From Multifurca ochricompacta (taxonomy: Eukaryota; Basidiomycota; Agaricomycetes; Russulales; Russulaceae), in assembly GCA_022496185.1 (NCBI GenBank), contig WTXG01000009.1, positions 1 to 64,000 of the forward strand: a DNA stretch of 64,000 nucleotides, read 5' to 3'. Positions 22,001 through 37,066 of the stretch are shown here, one piece after another; positions within the stretch are counted from its first letter, which is position 1; every line of letters starts with the position of its first letter. The translations under genes were made by a program, and so were the position numbers. The notes under the pieces were generated by a model that saw nothing but the letters and a program-made list of their open reading frames with translations, ran no database searches and had not been told where the DNA came from.

Positions 22001-22885
22001 CCTCAACTTCAAAAATATATATATTTTGCTACATGTATAATTGCGACACATGGAATGATACGTGATTTGAGACACTATGAAAACCAATTTAAGACACGAA
22101 TACTTTAAAATAAGCCAGAACCAAAAGCAGAGGAGAGAATCGTCCATGACATCGCACTCCAAATATGAGTGCCGTGTTGGGGCCGCTAAATGTCAAGAAA
22201 GGGAGGGAGGGGAAAAGATAGAAGAGAAGGGTACCATTTCAGTCAGTGCCTTTGGCTTGCTCCCTGCATCCCCTTCTTGGACGAACTTGGGAAATATATC
22301 CCTTATGATCAAAGCAAAGGGCTTCCCAATATCTTCACCAGTCCTCAGGAGGCGCTCAGGTCGAGCGTTGAACTCCCTCCAGGGAGGGGGAAGGCCATGT
22401 CAATGGTTATTTGGTTATATTTTATTGTGTACGTGGCCCTAGGGGTTAGCGACTCGCTCGAACACCGTCATCTCGGCAGCCAGGTAGGTACCCTTGGAGA
22501 CGCGTACGCGTTCAACTTGATGCCGTTTTTTCCCCCCAACCCCCGTTTTTGGGTTAATCTTACTCGCCTGCACGGAAGAAAGGGAGAGGGGGGGAGAGGG
22601 GGGGGGGGAACGTGCCACACAAAAACCCAGTTCGTTACAAGGAGAAACATTTAATGCTTGATTTACAAAAGAGAAATGGTGACGACCACGCGCGACATGC
22701 TCGACGAGGTGATAGGCAAAGTCTTATCCTGGCCACTGCCGCCCCCCCCCCCTCCCTCCACCTCGAAAAAAAAAACAAAAAACAAAAAACAAAAACCAAC
22801 AACCCAACATAATGAAGCTATATGGGGGGAGGAGGGAGAGAGGGGGGGTGGGGGCAACAAACCGCATTGTGCTAACATGTTAAAG
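19094..22885. other. long gene-poor region
   Basis: Frames here (for example + 19653-20090 and + 22190-22654) have no motifs, no coherent splice chain and compositions expected of chance ORFs. AT-rich stretches fill 20140-20330. A dinucleotide-like AT tract lies at 22016-22026, and G- and C-runs occur at 22588-22609 and 22740-22752. No RNA gene was recognised. Confidence 0.5.
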
Positions 22886-23551
22886 CTAGATCGCTTCAAG
22901 TGCCTTCGCCATTGTGTTCTGGAGGTATTTGTAAGGTATGTCCAAGGAGCCGTTACGCGGATCGGGGTGCACATCTCCGTCTGCTCCGATGCGCCGATCC
23001 AAGTAGGTTGTGACACGACAGTGCCCGCATAGAGAGGTCGACTTGACAATTCGATTAAACTCGCAATGACGAAGACGATGACGGAGTGCCTTACCTCCAG
23101 ACTTCTTCCCTGTCACGGTGTGCATTTTGGCTGTCTGATGATTCGTTTTCCACCGGTGTGCGATCGCAAAACGTCGTTTATCTTGCGGTACTACCGCCAT
23201 TTCAATATCCATGGGCCATCGCGGTCGTGCCCGCCTTCTCCATCATCCATTCACCTCTCTATCCTACCCCTCTATCCTACCCCTACTCAATCTCTTCTTC
23301 TTCCTTTTTTTTTCTGCTTTGATTCCTGTTCCTTCATCGATAACTGTTGGACGACCCATCCGCTCCCAGATGGCATGAGAAAGGGCTCCCAATTCCTTCT
23401 CCAGACATTTCGTGAAGCAAGCCAAATATGTTTCCGCGTGTTTGAATGGAAGGGTAAGTAATCTGTGGCAGATACGGATGCACCTTCCCATTTTGTGTTC
23501 GTGCTTTCCATAGCGAAAGACGTCAGTGTAGGTTAAATGAAAGTTGTTCAA
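22886..23551 (-). CDS. doubtful hypothetical gene
   Basis: Two minus-strand frames have protein-like composition: 23551-23264 (segment LPFKHAETYLACFTKCLEKE) and 23212-22886 (segment TSLCGHCRVTTYLDRRIGAD, ending KYLQNTMAKALEAI). A convincing intron joining them was not found; a strong donor-like GAGGTAAGG lies at about 23093. A CxxC pair hints at a metal site, but I recognise no family. They may be remnants of one gene. Confidence 0.3.
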
Positions 23552-24038
23552 AGGAAGGTGAGAAGGAGCAGAAGATGACGACTTGAGGAAAAAAATAAAC
23601 TGGCTTGGCTTCTTGGAATTGTGCGATTACTTAACAATCTGTGGATTTCCAAAAAACCTAAATTTAGTACTGGGACACCATAACACTTTCTTTAGTTTTT
23701 GTTTTCTCCAAAAAACCCAACCACTACAACTCACATCACCAAAGAATTGGCTGTGGACTGGAACAGAAATGCTCAAGTGTCAAATGCTTAATCCAGGAAA
23801 AGAATCGGATGTCGTCGGTTCCCATATCCGCGAAGATCAGACACAGTCACGACCACTTACCACACGATGGAGGATCAGGATTTTGTTTGGGGGGGAGGGG
23901 GTGGGAAAAAAGTCCATCACGGGTATTATTAGTGTACTCGCAGTTAGACAAGGGATAAGGGGAGGAAGAAGGAGGAGAAACAAGACAAAAGACAAAGAGC
24001 AATGCGAAGCACAACGACGCAATCGGCAACCCTGCACC

Positions 24039-26759
<2,721 letters not shown>

Positions 26760-27460
26760 TTTCCCGAGTGTGATCTATGAATCAACAAAACGTATGAAAA
26801 GGAAAAGGAGAAGAAAAAAAGTAAGTGGAAAGAGAGGGCACGAGGAATACGAGTAGGAGTACGAGCACGGCACGAGTGCGGATACCAAAGCCAAAGCCAA
26901 AGCCTGCGCAAGCTAAAGCGTCTCGCATCCATTCATGCCGCCGGGATCACCACAGTAATTACTAGTTTGGGTATACTCTGCCTTTTATAGAATTATTGCC
27001 ACAACCTATCGGCCGGTGATCACGTGGACAATGCTAATTGCCATCCGCCATCGCCCAACATCCTGTTCGTCACTTTCATTCTCACTCTCACTCTTACTCT
27101 CACGACTCACGCGCACTCTCACGGATGCACCCTGCACTGGCCAACCCAAACCAAAAGCACTACTCCCGAGTATGGCCCGCCCGGCCTTTCCTCGGTGTGT
27201 CATACGATACGACTCTCGCGCCTGTGGACGTTGTGGGATAATGTGATGATCATTTTGTTCACGACCGCACTCTCATCACGTCACGGGTCCGAAATTCGCG
27301 TCTGGCGATGGTCGCGGGATCTCCTGTCAGCTGAGCGCTTCCACGTTTACACGTTTCTTCTAACTCTCACTTCTCGAACTAACTCGAACTATAACTAGCT
27401 CTGTCCCAATGGTGAACATGGAGCCAGCTCACCACCCATTTTCACACCAACTTGGAGATA
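26760..27460. promoter_or_regulatory. divergent promoter, Vps1 / GH88
   Basis: This is 701 bp between starts. An E-box-like TCACGTGG lies near 27018-27025, and a CTCACTCTCA-type repeat lies at 27080-27115. No other gene was seen. Confidence 0.45.
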
Positions 27461-29081
27461 ATGTGTCCTCGTCTACTTCTACCTTTCCTCTTCGCCGCCC
27501 TGTCCTTCACCTTCACCCTCAGCCTTGCGACTGGCCACCCCTACCACTCTCGACTTTCTCCTGAATTCTTCTCCCCGCTCATCGTGCAAAAGTTACTCGC
27601 TACTTCCCAGCACACACCTGGTGTATCCACTTCATACCCCCAGTACACCACCCGAGACACCGGTGCGTGGAAGTATTTCCCCGCGGATACATGGACGTCC
27701 GGTTTCCTCCCCGCGACGTTCTACGCCCTCGCCGAACGCGCCACGATTTGCCCACCCTCCATGAATGGCACAACGGCCGCACAGTGGCTAGAGATCGGCC
27801 GATCCTCCGCCACCGGCGAAATCCCACTTGAGCTTCACACGGGGGTCGGTCATGACGTGGGCTTCTTGAGCTTTCCGTTTGTTGACGAGCTTACTATGTA
27901 TGTCCATCCCTCTCTTTTTTCTTTTTTTTTTTAAAAAAAAAAATATATATATATATATATTGTTGTCGTTGGTTACATTTTCAACGCGTTTCCCCCAGAA
28001 ATCCGCTCAACGATACTGCGCTGCATGCTGTCGAGACATTTGCCGATGCGCTCGCGGCGCGCTTCAACTCTGTCGTCGGCTGCACGCGCAGTTGGGACAC
28101 GGCGGACCCGACTGACTTTCCAGTGATCATCGATAACATGATGAACCTCGAGGTGCTCTTCGTCGCCGCTCATCTCACAGGGAACGACACACTGCGCCAG
28201 ATCGCTGTCTCCCACGCGGACAAGACGATAGCGAACCACGTGCGCGCGGACGGTGAGACTCCCTCTCTCCCTCCATATTGTTGCTGCGGCTCCGTCGTGA
28301 CCCCCCACGTCGAGCAGGGTCGTCTTTCCATGTCGTCGACTATAACACTACGACCGGCGCCGTCATCGCACAGCACACAGTGCAGGGTTACTCCAACTCG
28401 AGCACTTGGAGCCGCGGCCAAGCGTGGGGCATCTACGGCTTTGCCAATAGTGCGTAAACGGCCAGCTTCCCAGCATCGCTGATGGTCTGCTTATTCCTTG
28501 TCTCTTGCTGGCCGGTGTAGTGTATCGTCGTACGCAGTTGGACCGCTACTTAGACACAGCACGACGCATGGCAGGGTACTTCCTGAACAACATCCCTGAA
28601 GACGGGATTATTCCATGGGACTTTAACGCTCCGCTCGTACCACCACGCCCCGCGGATAGCTCGGCGGCGATGATAGCGGCGAATGGACTATTACTACTCG
28701 CACAGCAAGAGCAAACCCTCACGCCCGCTAACTGGAGTGGCGCATGGAATTATATTAATGCGGCGATCAAAGTACGCTTCCTTGTTTTTTTTTTGGCCCT
28801 GTTGTGCACGAACGCGCTGAGCGCTTATTGATAGATCTTGAATGATACCACAAACGCATTTTGGGCGCCTACATGGCAGAGTTTGTTATCAAACGCGACA
28901 GTCAACAATCCCGCATCGCCACCGAACAACTTGACAGGAACCGTTTATGGTACATTGATTCTTGGGGTTGGTCTTGGTCCAATTTGACGATTTGCATGCA
29001 GGTGATTACTACTTTATCAAGGCTGGTAATGAAATAGCAAAACTATCGGTTGATTGTATTTGTACCGCAAGCGAAGCGTGA
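27461..29081 (+). CDS. secreted glycoside hydrolase family 88 (unsaturated uronyl hydrolase)
   Basis: GH88 enzymes hydrate and release the 4,5-unsaturated uronic acid left on oligosaccharides by polysaccharide lyases. Six exons (27461-27897, 27999-28252, 28318-28449, 28521-28771, 28835-28949, 29002-29081) give 422 residues. A signal peptide is clear (LLLPFLFAALSFTFTLSLATG). Family motifs in order: DTWTSGFLPATFYALAERA, HDVGFLSFPF, FPVIIDNMMNLEVLF (Asp expected catalytic), WSRGQAWGIYGFAN, DSSAAMIAANGLLLLAQ and GTVYGDYYFIKAGN. Several N-glycosylation sequons (NGT, NDT, NSS, NWS) fit secretion. The first intron carries an (AT)n tract. There is no frame break. A role in breaking down pectic or glycosaminoglycan-like fragments outside the cell is inferred. 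Confidence 0.93.
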
Positions 29082-29724
29082 GAAATGACTCATGACTCAT
29101 AACTGGCTGGGGAGAGTGTGTGAGAGGAATCATTCCTAAATTGGAAAATCCCAGAATGTTCTACAGCAAGCCAAACAAGGCCAAAGTCAAGGTTGCGGCG
29201 GCTGGGGAGAGGGAGACGTCCATTCCGTCCATTTAACCGAAAGTGGGAGGCTTGGGGGAAAGAACGAAACGGATTGTTGTGTACAATGCAGATGAACAGA
29301 AACATAGCATAAACAACCGCGGACAGATTGAGATGCCCCAATAACAATAACGAGAATTCTGAACAAGCTGAAACGATAAACTACTTCGGCGTTTGATTTG
29401 ACTGGCGACCTGATGTGGTTTTTTGGAAGATTCAGACAGGAAAGGAGCCCATCCTACACAGCCTCGACTCGGACATGAGAGATACTAGGAAACGACAACC
29501 AAGAGAAGAGAACAAGGGCCATCATCACCAACACCAGCGAATGACAGATGATGGATGAGAGATAAAAAGATAAATAAGGTTTGAGTCTCTAATAACTATC
29601 GGAGCTTGAATTCGACAGGGTATATAATTGCGCAGCTCTGAACAGCTTGAACACCCTTTTCACCCCTCGGCACTACTTTCCCACGCCCTAAAAAAACATC
29701 TTTGTTCATTGCCCGTCGTTGTTC
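29082..29724. promoter_or_regulatory. GH88 3' flank and TBP promoter with TATA box
   Basis: A clear TATATAA stands at 29621-29627, about 100 bp upstream of the TBP start, so the general factor's own gene appears to have a TATA promoter. The rest (29082-29600) shows no gene. Confidence 0.6.
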
Positions 29725-30884
29725 ATGTCATCGTTCTCTCTTCCTACACGACAACTTAATTTCGGTGGTCGCTCTCAATATCAGCCCCCACAATCACAGA
29801 CACAAGTACAACAACAACAACAACTCCAATCACAACAACCACAAGGGCCAACAAATGGGCTTGCTCTTCCCTCTGCTTCAAACCCATACTACGCCACGTC
29901 TGGTCTGTACTTCCGGGTCCAGGGCCGGTGACGGCTGTGCCTACAATACAGCCATCTTTCTATAACTCTCAAGTAGCAGTAGCCGCTGCAAAACCTGCCC
30001 CACCCCCTCAGCTGTCCACGCCTACCTCTCATGTCCCAGTACAGAACGGAGTCATCAACGCTACCGCCGGACCATCGACCCCCCCTGCCCAAGTCCCGGC
30101 TACCCCCGCTCCACTTACCCTTGAGCAGCAGCATATCACCGCTGTTGAGGGGATCGTTCCTACGCTTCAGAACATCGTCGCAACGGTGAACCTCGATTGT
30201 CGCTTAGATCTCAAAACGATCGCGTTGCACGCGCGCAACGCCGAGTATAATCCAAAGGTCGGTACCGCTGACTGGTAACACGTCGCGAGCGCGTGTGCTA
30301 TCTTGTCTGTCTACCTTAGCGTTTCGCCGCTGTCATTATGCGGATTCGCGACCCTAAAACAACCGCGCTCATTTTCGCGTCGGGAAAGATGGTCGTGACG
30401 GGTGCCAAGTCTGAAGACGATTCGCGCCTGGCATCGCGCAAGTATGCGCGCATTGTTCAAAAGCTTGGTTTCGACGCCAAATTTTCTGAATTCAAGATTC
30501 AGAATATCGTCGGTAGCTGTGACGTCAAGTTCCCTATCCGTCTGGAGGGTCTTGCGTACAGCCACGGGCAGTTCAGTAGTTATGAGCCTGAGGTATTGTT
30601 TTTTTATTTATTAACATTCCATGTACGACGAATTCTTCGGGCTGACACGTTGTAGTTATTCCCCGGTCTTATCTATCGTATGATCAAACCTAAAGTTGTT
30701 CTCCTCATCTTTGTATCGGGCAAGATTGTCCTCACTGGTGCGAAGGTAACCGGTCGTTCTTTGGACATTGGCCTGTTTCTACTGCAGTCATTGACATTTT
30801 CGTCCGTGTGTGAAGGTGCGGGAGGAGATATACACGGCGTTCAACACGATCTACACCGTGCTATGCGAGTTCCGCAAGCCGTAA
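29725..30884 (+). CDS. TATA-binding protein
   Basis: TBP is the saddle-shaped core promoter factor used by RNA polymerases I, II and III. The C-terminal core is complete: [20 protein letters not shown] with [20 protein letters not shown] and [19 protein letters not shown] form repeat 1, and [20 protein letters not shown] with [20 protein letters not shown] form repeat 2, ending VLCEFRKP. The exons are 29725-30257 (with a break, below), 30320-30592, 30656-30745 and 30816-30884, giving about 321 residues. The N-terminal ~130 residues are Gln/Pro/Thr-rich. In the first exon the frame must shift near 29903-29926: either one base is missing in the C2 run 29925-29926, or 20 bases (29903-29922, GT..AG) are removed. 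A 20-base intron would be far below the fungal norm, so a lost base is likelier. Confidence 0.96.
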
Positions 30885-32284
30885 CGACCGCGTCGCGTGC
30901 CGCTCCTCCCCGCCCACACCCGGGCGGGAGTACGGAATTGCACTATCGCACGGTTGCGTACCTCTATGGACATCTTCGTACCTCACTCCTTTGTCTGTCA
31001 TCAAAAGTGGTTGCCATGTCTCTCCGAGATGGAAGTCAGATTTTCGACTCTCTACAAATGCACATCCCCCTTCCCCCCCTACCTTGCACGTATATATTCG
31101 CAATACCATACTACAAAATAAATATTCTCGGGCATTTCGTCCTCTTTGTTTTAGTAATAGCTCTATCAATGACAGTGTACAGTGATGAGAAACTTTTCGT
31201 CGAAGGACAAAGATTAATTAGTTTGTCTTAATTGGTAATAACGCGTTGCATTCCCGAGGGAGTTAACTCGAGGATTTATCTGTCGAATTCGCAAGAGACT
31301 TTGTCCTTTAAAATAGACGAATGAAGGTAAACTACTACTACTACTACCACTAACTTACTAGTGCTGCCCGAAACGTCAAGGTTAATGAACTATTTAAATT
31401 AATTAGATCTAAATTTAATTAGATCGATAAGTTCGGCGGCGGCGACGGCGGCGGTAAAAACCGCCAGAGATGTCAAAAACAATTTGGGCGGTAGGGTGGG
31501 GAGTCCAGTTCTTTATTTTATAGTGTTCCAGACCCAGATGGTTCAAAGTCCCGCCCCAACAATCGAACCCGCGAACCCGAAAAAAAAAAGAATGAGAACC
31601 ACGTGAGTCGAAATAAATATAAATAAACAAGCACAGGTTCCAGTTCAACTTCGGCTAGGCTCGGCTCGGCTTATCGTCCATCGAGATCGTGACGAACCGA
31701 GAGAAATAAGTTCAACGGAATAGTTGCATGTATGTATGTGCCCCCCCCCCCTCCCCCTCCTGATGAGGTGGTGACGACGATATTAGAGTGACCTGCGAGA
31801 GTGGGACACAAGTGACTGATTGACCCACTGAGAGATGCGACTTCCCCATATTGTTGTATTGTTGACCGCCCCCCCTCCCCCATCCCCCATCCCATCGTTT
31901 TCACATGACAGTCAGTGTAAAAAGATACACACATATTGTGAGCAAACGTTACGACAAAGAAGCCATAGTCGCCTACTCATTACTACTGTACTCTACTTGC
32001 CAATTGGAAATTATGGAAAAAGAATCTCGGAACCACAAACACAGAGCGCACATTAACAATACGATATCACGAGTTGCTCCGGCCGCCGACCAACCCCCGC
32101 CTGAGGGTGATCAAATGACGCTCATCTAACGAGGCTTCGAGGCGCCCCGCAAATGCTATATGATTTGTTATTTGACTTTCAACCCGCGGCGTTATAGTTG
32201 CCGTTTCAATGTCAGCCGCCTTCCTCCTCCATTCTTTTATATTCGTCTTTTCGCACTTTGTTTAAGTGGCATCCAACTACCAAG
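30885..32284. other. intergenic region
   Basis: No gene was seen. It is AT-rich at 31370-31425. There is a C-run at 31741-31750 and short GGC-type repeats at 31437-31453. The 3' end of this stretch is the GH31 promoter; no clear TATA was found. Confidence 0.55.
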
Positions 32285-35200
32285 ATGCCTCCCGCACTGC
32301 ATCTTTGGGGCATAGTGACTGCTCTCTTGTTCTCGTTTGGTGCATTGCATGTTTCTCGTGCGACCCAAGTCGACCCGGCAATCCTGGATGCCTGTCCAGG
32401 GTACAACGCCACCAACGTGAAGGTCACGGGACCGACGTTGACAGCCAAGCTTGTGCTCGCCGGCACACCCTGCAATGTATTTGGCAACGACACGAAAGCT
32501 TTGAATCTTGTGGCGACCTATGAAACCGGTACGTGATTTCCCCCCCCCCCCCCCAAAAAAAAAAGAGGGAGCTGAAAAGAAAATACTCTACTTGAACCAT
32601 AGAAACACGCATTCACCTCAAGATAACGGACGCGTTCAACACGCGCTACGAAGTGCCCGAATCTGTCTTCCCGCGACCTGTCAGGGACCCGACCGTGAGC
32701 GTGCAAAGGGCTGAGATCAAGTTCACATATACGGTTGCCCCGTTCTCGTTCAACATTTCGCGAGCGCGTACCAATGAAGTATTGTTCACAACGGCCGGCC
32801 ACTCACTCATCTTCGAACCTCAGTATCTCCGTCTGAAGACTACCTTACCTCCCGCCGCCAACATTTACGGCCTTGGGGAACACACGGAACCGTTCCGACT
32901 AGACTCGACGAATACGACGCGCACGTTGTGGTCCCGCGATGCGTTTGGTATACCGACCGGAACCAATCTGTACAGTAATCATCCTGTGTACTTTGAACAC
33001 CGCGCGGGCGGCGGCACGCACGCCGTCTTTTTGCTTAGTTCTTCTGGGATGGATGTCAAGATTCGCGGGGGTGGGAATAGTGCATCATCATCACCTACCA
33101 CTTTGGAGTATAACGTTATCGGCGGCGTTCTCGATTTTTATTTCTTGGCGGGCAGTGAGACGGATCCGGCTGAGGTTGCGAGGCAGTATGCGCAGGTCGT
33201 CGGGACGCCGGCTGAGGTTCCGTATTGGTCCTTTGGTCTGCATCAGTGCAGGTACGGGTACCAGAGTGAGTTTCTTCTTCTTCTCCAGAGGCTGCTATTT
33301 TCTTATAAAGGGAGTTCCTAACCGGTTTGGGTAGATTATATTGATGTGGCCAACGTCATTACAAACTACTCCGCCGCGGGAATACCACTCGAGACGATGT
33401 GGACTGATATTGGTACGTGTTAATCTGTAATGAACGTGGGAGTACCATTTTTTTTCATTTTCTTTTGCTACCTAGACTACATGTTCAAGCGGAGAATATT
33501 CACAATGGACCCCGATTATTTTCCCACCAGTCGAATGCGCGAGATCATCAATTATTTACACAAACATGACCAGCGTTATGGTACGTATGTTGGTTGGTTG
33601 CCTTGTGCTCTGTACTCCTGTCCTAATCATATTATTTTTTTAATTCATTTTAGTGCTCATGACGGACCCCGCTATAGCGTACTTACCTGGTCCTGGCCAA
33701 GGTTATGGTCCTTATGATCGTGGTACTCAATTAGACGTTTGGCTCAAGGCTTCGAATGGCACCAGCCCAAGTTTGGGAGTTGTTTGGCCAGGTAAGTTGT
33801 CACTATTTTTAGTTATAAAAAGGGGTTGTTTTCGAACATATTTGAATAGGTGTCACCGTTTATCCTGGTAAGGGGGTCTACAGTCTCGATATAGAAATTG
33901 TATTGTACAATTTCATTGATTTTGATCTTTCTCAGATTGGTTCCATCCCCAAATTTCCTCGTCAGGACTCTTTTATTTTATTTTATATTTTTATATTTAT
34001 CAATTGAATTTCTCACCCACTAGTTATTGGAATGAGGAGTTCAACCTATTCTTCAACCCTCAAACCGGTTTTGATATCGATGGCGCTTGGATTGACATGA
34101 ACGATCCTGCTAGTGTACGGTTCGCTCACTCGCTCGCACTTTGCACTTTCTCTTCTCATACCCGTCTCCCTCCTCCCCCCCCCTTTTTTTTGGTGTTCGT
34201 TTGGCAGTTTTGCACTTATCCCTGTGATGACCCCTTCGCACAAGCTGCTGCACAAAACTTTCCTCCACCGCGCACTTCACCGCCCCCTAATCCGAATGCT
34301 AGGATTTTTAGCGACTCGACCCTTACTCATTCAAAGCGCGCAGCACCAAACCATGTCGGCGAGGACTTACTTAACCCCCCGTATGCCATCAATAATGCGG
34401 CGGGTGTCCTTTCTGACCGCACCGCTTACGTGGGTCTCAATCCTTACTGACTGACACCCACGCAATGGCAGTTGTACTAATCTATAATAACTAATAATTG
34501 CACTGGGGGGGTACTAGACAAACGCGATCCATGCAAATGGGCTCGTTGAGTATGACACACGTGAGTACCCGCCCTATGCGATGTTTAGAACCTTTGACAG
34601 GTGGCAGGTTGTTACTTACTGGTGGTGCCTCGTATCAGATAATCTTTACGGCACGATGATGTCCGTTGCGACCCACGACGCCATGCTTGCGCGTCGCCCT
34701 GGCCTACGCACATTTGTCATAACGCGTTCAACGTTTGCGGGTGCTGGACGAAAGGTAGGCAAGTGGCTCGGGGACAACCTCAGTACGTGGGAGCACTACC
34801 GCTTGTCCATTGCGGGTATGCTAGGGATGGCCTCGGTGTTCCAAGTGCCTATGATTGGCAGTGACATTTGTGGCTTTGGTGAGTTTAATATATATATTGG
34901 TGGTGAGATCTAGGACGTAAGTTGAATCTTTCGTGCCAATTAGGCCTAAACACGACCGAGATGCTTTGCGCTCGTTGGGCAATGCTTGGCGCATTTTACC
35001 CCTTCATGAGGAATGTGGGTGTACCTTAATACGGCGATAAACTAATTGCCACTTGTCATTGACTGACGAATTTGATATGATGTCAGCATAACAGTGATGT
35101 GTCTATTAGTCAAGAATTCTATCGGTGGCCGCTGGTGACTCAGGCTGCAAAGAATGCACTCAATATCAGGTAAGTGGTCTCAACCAATAATAATTTCGTC

Positions 35201-35934
35201 AGAGCTGATCCCAAAGGTCTCTTAAGATATCGCTTACTTGATTACTTTTATACCACCTTCCACCAAGCGAGCATCGATGGGTCACCTGTCCTTAACCCGC
35301 TCTGGTTAAATACCCAAAGGAGACATCTACGTTTGGCCTCGATCTGCAGTTCTTTTTCGGTGATTCGATACTCGTCTCGCCCGTCACGGAGGAGAATGCG
35401 ACGTCGGTCTCTATCTACCTCCCCAAGGATCGATTCTACGACTTTGCAACGCTCGCCCCCATCGAGGGCGAAGGACAACAAGTCACGCTTTCCAATGTCA
35501 ATTTCACCACAATCCCGTTGCACATCCGTGGTGGGGTAGTGCTACCTCTTCGCGTGGCCGGGGCGATGACAACGACGGAGCTACGGAAGACAGGTTTCCA
35601 GTTTGTCATTGCGCCTGGGTTGAATGGGACGGCTGTGGGTGGGTTATATGTGGATGACGGTGAGAGGATTATGCAGAGGAAGACGACGAGCGTGAAGATG
35701 GAATTTGCCGGTGGGAAGCTGAGCGTGTCTGGCTCGTTCGCGTTTGACGTGGGTGTGAAGTTGGTCAGCGTCGTTTTTTTGGACGTCGGGTGTGCTCCCG
35801 ACGTGATCTCGGTTGATTCTGGAAAGGAGGGGAAGATGAACGTGCCATTTTCGTATGATCCGGTGACAAAGGTGTTATGGGTTCAGACTGACATCGGGCT
35901 GACACATGGATTTGAAGTGGCGTTCTCTTCTTAG
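32285..35934 (+). CDS. secreted alpha-glucosidase, glycoside hydrolase family 31
   Basis: GH31 alpha-glucosidases release glucose from the non-reducing ends of maltose or starch fragments. Fourteen exons: 32285-32528, 32603-33265, 33335-33412, 33476-33580, 33654-33791, 33850-33867, 33936-33960, 34024-34114, 34208-34429, 34518-34560, 34639-34878, 34944-35014, 35087-35169, 35227-35934; about 909 residues. A signal peptide opens the protein ([20 protein letters not shown]). N-terminal sugar-binding fold: [17 protein letters not shown]; catalytic barrel: [37 protein letters not shown] (nucleophile Asp in WIDMN), then [37 protein letters not shown] and [12 protein letters not shown]. The usual Glu after WIDMN is Asp here. 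Exons 6 and 7 are only 18 and 25 bases. The last exon is one base short at ~35306 (PLW then YPKETSTFG in the next frame). Extracellular location is inferred from the signal peptide and many sequons. Confidence 0.94.
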
Positions 35935-37066
35935 TCGGTCGGTCAGTCGGTTGGTCGGTCGGGTTTGGCGGTATACTATCATTCATTCATTACAAAACTA
36001 AACACTCCTTATATAATATGTTATCTCTTTTTTTTTGGACACTTTTTCCGAGGGTTGCTTTGATGTGTGTGAAGACATTTTATTGTTAGCTTCTCAAAAA
36101 AAAAAAAAAGAACAAATTGAGGTTTCTAGTAGGGACGGGGGGACACCGAGTCAGTCCGACGTTCGCGCGACGTCAAAGATGATTTGTATTATATTATATT
36201 GTATACAGTTCTCCCCTGCTAAAGATGATAGATTAGACGGTGGAAGCGAAGCGGTTGAAGGGAGGGTGGTGGATGGAGTCCAAAGGGGGGGGGGGGGGGC
36301 CAGATCTTGTAACGACAGCAGGAGAGGCAGGGAGGGGAAGCAGAGGGGGAGAGGACACGAAAAAAATAAATATATAAAAAGATTTATGTGCCTGAATATA
36401 TAATTGTTTATAGAAGAATTGAATTCCCTCCGGACCGAGGGAGAATTCTCCTCCTCTTCTCCCTCTTCTCCCTTTCTTTCTTTCGTTGAGCCAACGTACG
36501 GGTACGGGATATTCCGAGGGAGGGGGGTGGGTGTGGGTTGCTGTGCTGTGCCTGTGCTGTGTGCTGTATGTATACAATGTGTGATATACAGTTTTATTTT
36601 TATTTTTGGTTAAATGTGACGCAGGAGTGAGTGAATGGAATACTTTGGATCATCCTCATCCCTCACTCTCACTCTATATGCCCTGAATTTAATAATACTT
36701 GTCAGTCACACTTAATCAACTCGACTATATCACACAGGCACACACGCACACACAGAACGATGGTATGGTAAGCTAATCATACAAACCTTCACTCGCGCGC
36801 ATTTTGATAGCATATATGTACATCTCCTCTCAATCCGTTCCTTAATCCCCCTTGACCTCTCTCTCTCCCTCCCTCTCTCTTTCTCCTTCAGCGTTCCTCT
36901 CCGTGCACCGCGCCCACCCTCTCTTTTATCCAATCCCATTCTCTTACTCTTACCTTCTCCTCCCTAGCAACCAATTCCTACCATCCCCGTTTCTGTCGTC
37001 TCCCCCCCCTCAATTTAAATACCCGAAAATAAAATAAAATAACTCTTCACAATAACAAACTTATCA
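35935..37066. other. intergenic region
   Basis: A TCGG-type short repeat follows the GH31 stop (35934-35966). A G-run lies at 36284-36299 and CT-rich tracts at 36449-36485 and 36858-36892. The last part has a long pyrimidine-rich leader before the next gene. No gene was seen. Confidence 0.55.

Noticed and set aside
22190..22654. Plus-strand ORF of 154 codons
   Set aside because: No motif and G/C-run content at its 3' end; neither its upstream nor downstream frame gives a splice chain.
31545..31600. tRNA-like GGTTCGATT on the minus strand
   Set aside because: The bases around it do not form a T-stem, and no acceptor, D or anticodon stem could be paired.
27461..35934. GH88 and GH31 as a carbohydrate-degradation cluster
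   Set aside because: TBP lies between them, the genes have separate promoters, and their substrates are unrelated.
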